A DNA stretch of 6,469 nucleotides from JAGNGI01 sp035448825 (GTDB lineage: Bacteria; Fidelibacterota; UBA2242): contig DAOTJS010000047.1 of the NCBI GenBank assembly GCA_035448825.1, forward strand, positions 1 through 6,469, in the 5' to 3' direction. Below are positions 5,818 through 6,469 of this stretch, piece by piece (within the stretch, counting starts at the first letter, position 1; the number at the start of each line of letters is the position of its first letter). A program made the position numbers and the translations under genes. The notes below the pieces were generated by a model. It was not told where the DNA came from and made no database searches. It saw only the letters and a program-made list of their open reading frames with translations.

Positions 5818-6469
5818 ATGCGCAAAACCTACCTAGGTGGTTTTTTATTTTTTCTAATTTTACTAAACCCGTTCGCCACCAATAATCGTTTATTTAGTCA
5901 GGAATTAAATCGAGATATGGAAACGTTTCAGCCTTTAGCCTATGCAGAAGCAGATAAATTAGCCGAATCGATCTTGGCTCAAATGACCTTAGATGAGAAA
6001 ATCGCTTTGATTGGCGGCGATAAATACTTCTTTATTCGAGCGCTACCGCGTTTGAATCTTTCGGAAATTTATATGTCGGATGCGACTCAAGGCATCCATA
6101 TCCGTCAGAGCTTTAATGAAATTGACCTCTCGGATTACCAGCCGGAAAAATCAACAGCCTTTCCCTGTCCAATTTCATTAGCCGCCACCTGGAACCGTGA
6201 GTTAGCTTATCAATACGCCCGAGCGATCGGTGAGGAATGTAAAGCCGCCAATATTGGTATTTTACTCGGACCGGGGATGAACATTTATCGCCAATCCCAA
6301 TGTGGTCGCAATTTTGAGTATTTTGGCGAAGATCCCTACTTAACAGCTCGGATAATAGAGAATTATGTTCAGGGAGTCCAGAGTACCGGAACCGTTGCCA
6401 CCCTAAAACATTTTTTAGCCAATAATACCGAATACTATCGGAAGAAAAGCAACTCGGTAGTTGATGAAC
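5818..6469 (+). CDS. GH3 beta-glucosidase/xylosidase-like enzyme, N-terminal part (3'-truncated)
   Basis: ATG 5818 lies five bases after AGGAG (5808-5812) and opens a frame that runs off the right edge, giving the first 217 residues. Residues 1-28 form a Sec signal peptide (FLFFLILL core, cleavage likely at LFSQ). The rest matches the beginning of the GH3 (beta/alpha)8 domain: LAQMTLDEKIALIGG (53-67), the substrate-site MSDATQGIH (86-94), FPCPISLAATWN (115-126), LLGPGMNIYR (149-158), the conserved GRNFEYFGEDPYL (163-175), and the KHFLANN motif (197-203) followed by NSVVDE. GH3 enzymes are retaining exo-hydrolases releasing single glucose or xylose units from non-reducing ends. The nucleophile aspartate (SDW-type motif) and the C-terminal domain lie beyond the window, so activity and the presence of a T9SS tail cannot be judged. 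The MSDATQG version, rather than the commoner MSDGPHG, places it in a divergent GH3 group, and specificity is open. Confidence 0.9.
   Translation, partial: MRKTYLGGFLFFLILLNPFATNNRLFSQELNRDMETFQPLAYAEADKLAESILAQMTLDEKIALIGGDKYFFIRALPRLNLSEIYMSDATQGIHIRQSFNEIDLSDYQPEKSTAFPCPISLAATWNRELAYQYARAIGEECKAANIGILLGPGMNIYRQSQCGRNFEYFGEDPYLTARIIENYVQGVQSTGTVATLKHFLANNTEYYRKKSNSVVDE

Overview
The window carries six forward-strand protein-coding regions (the first and last are cut by the window edges) and no recognisable RNA gene, mobile element or CRISPR array. The best clue to the organism is the C-terminus of the GH5 protein. It ends in a type IX secretion (T9SS) / FlgD-like sorting module that opens with the 'NYPNPFN' signature common in the Fibrobacteres-Chlorobi-Bacteroidetes (FCB) superphylum, for example Ignavibacteria, Calditrichota, KSB1 and Marinimicrobia-like lineages. 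The moderate GC content, the outer-membrane beta-barrel protein and the many exported proteins agree with a Gram-negative member of that group. A genus cannot be named from the sequence.

Layout. Bases 1-329 hold the end of an unrecognised protein. Four bases later comes an outer-membrane beta-barrel protein (334-1629), and 3 bases after that an APE1/ExoA-type exodeoxyribonuclease III (1633-2403). These three look like one transcription unit. A 168-bp AT-rich intergenic region (2404-2571) with a tentative promoter then separates a carbohydrate-degradation block: a secreted CE7 acetylxylan esterase with an N-terminal jelly-roll domain (2572-4308), a GH5 subfamily 2-like endoglucanase with a T9SS tail (4416-5774), and the start of a GH3 beta-glucosidase/xylosidase-like enzyme (5818 onward, truncated by the window end).

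How the genes fit together (inference). The GH5 enzyme would be displayed or released by T9SS and cut internal beta-1,4 bonds of cellulose or a related glucan. The esterase would remove acetyl groups from xylan or xylo-oligosaccharides. The GH3 enzyme would finish oligosaccharides to monosaccharides. This is a small plant-polysaccharide locus with no SusC/SusD pair visible in the window. The enzymes belong to known families. The points most worth checking are the esterase's fused architecture and altered family motifs, the conflicting export signals of the GH5, and the short reading frame with a good ribosome-binding site just ahead of the poorly led GH5 gene. I saw no convincing sign of an entirely new system.
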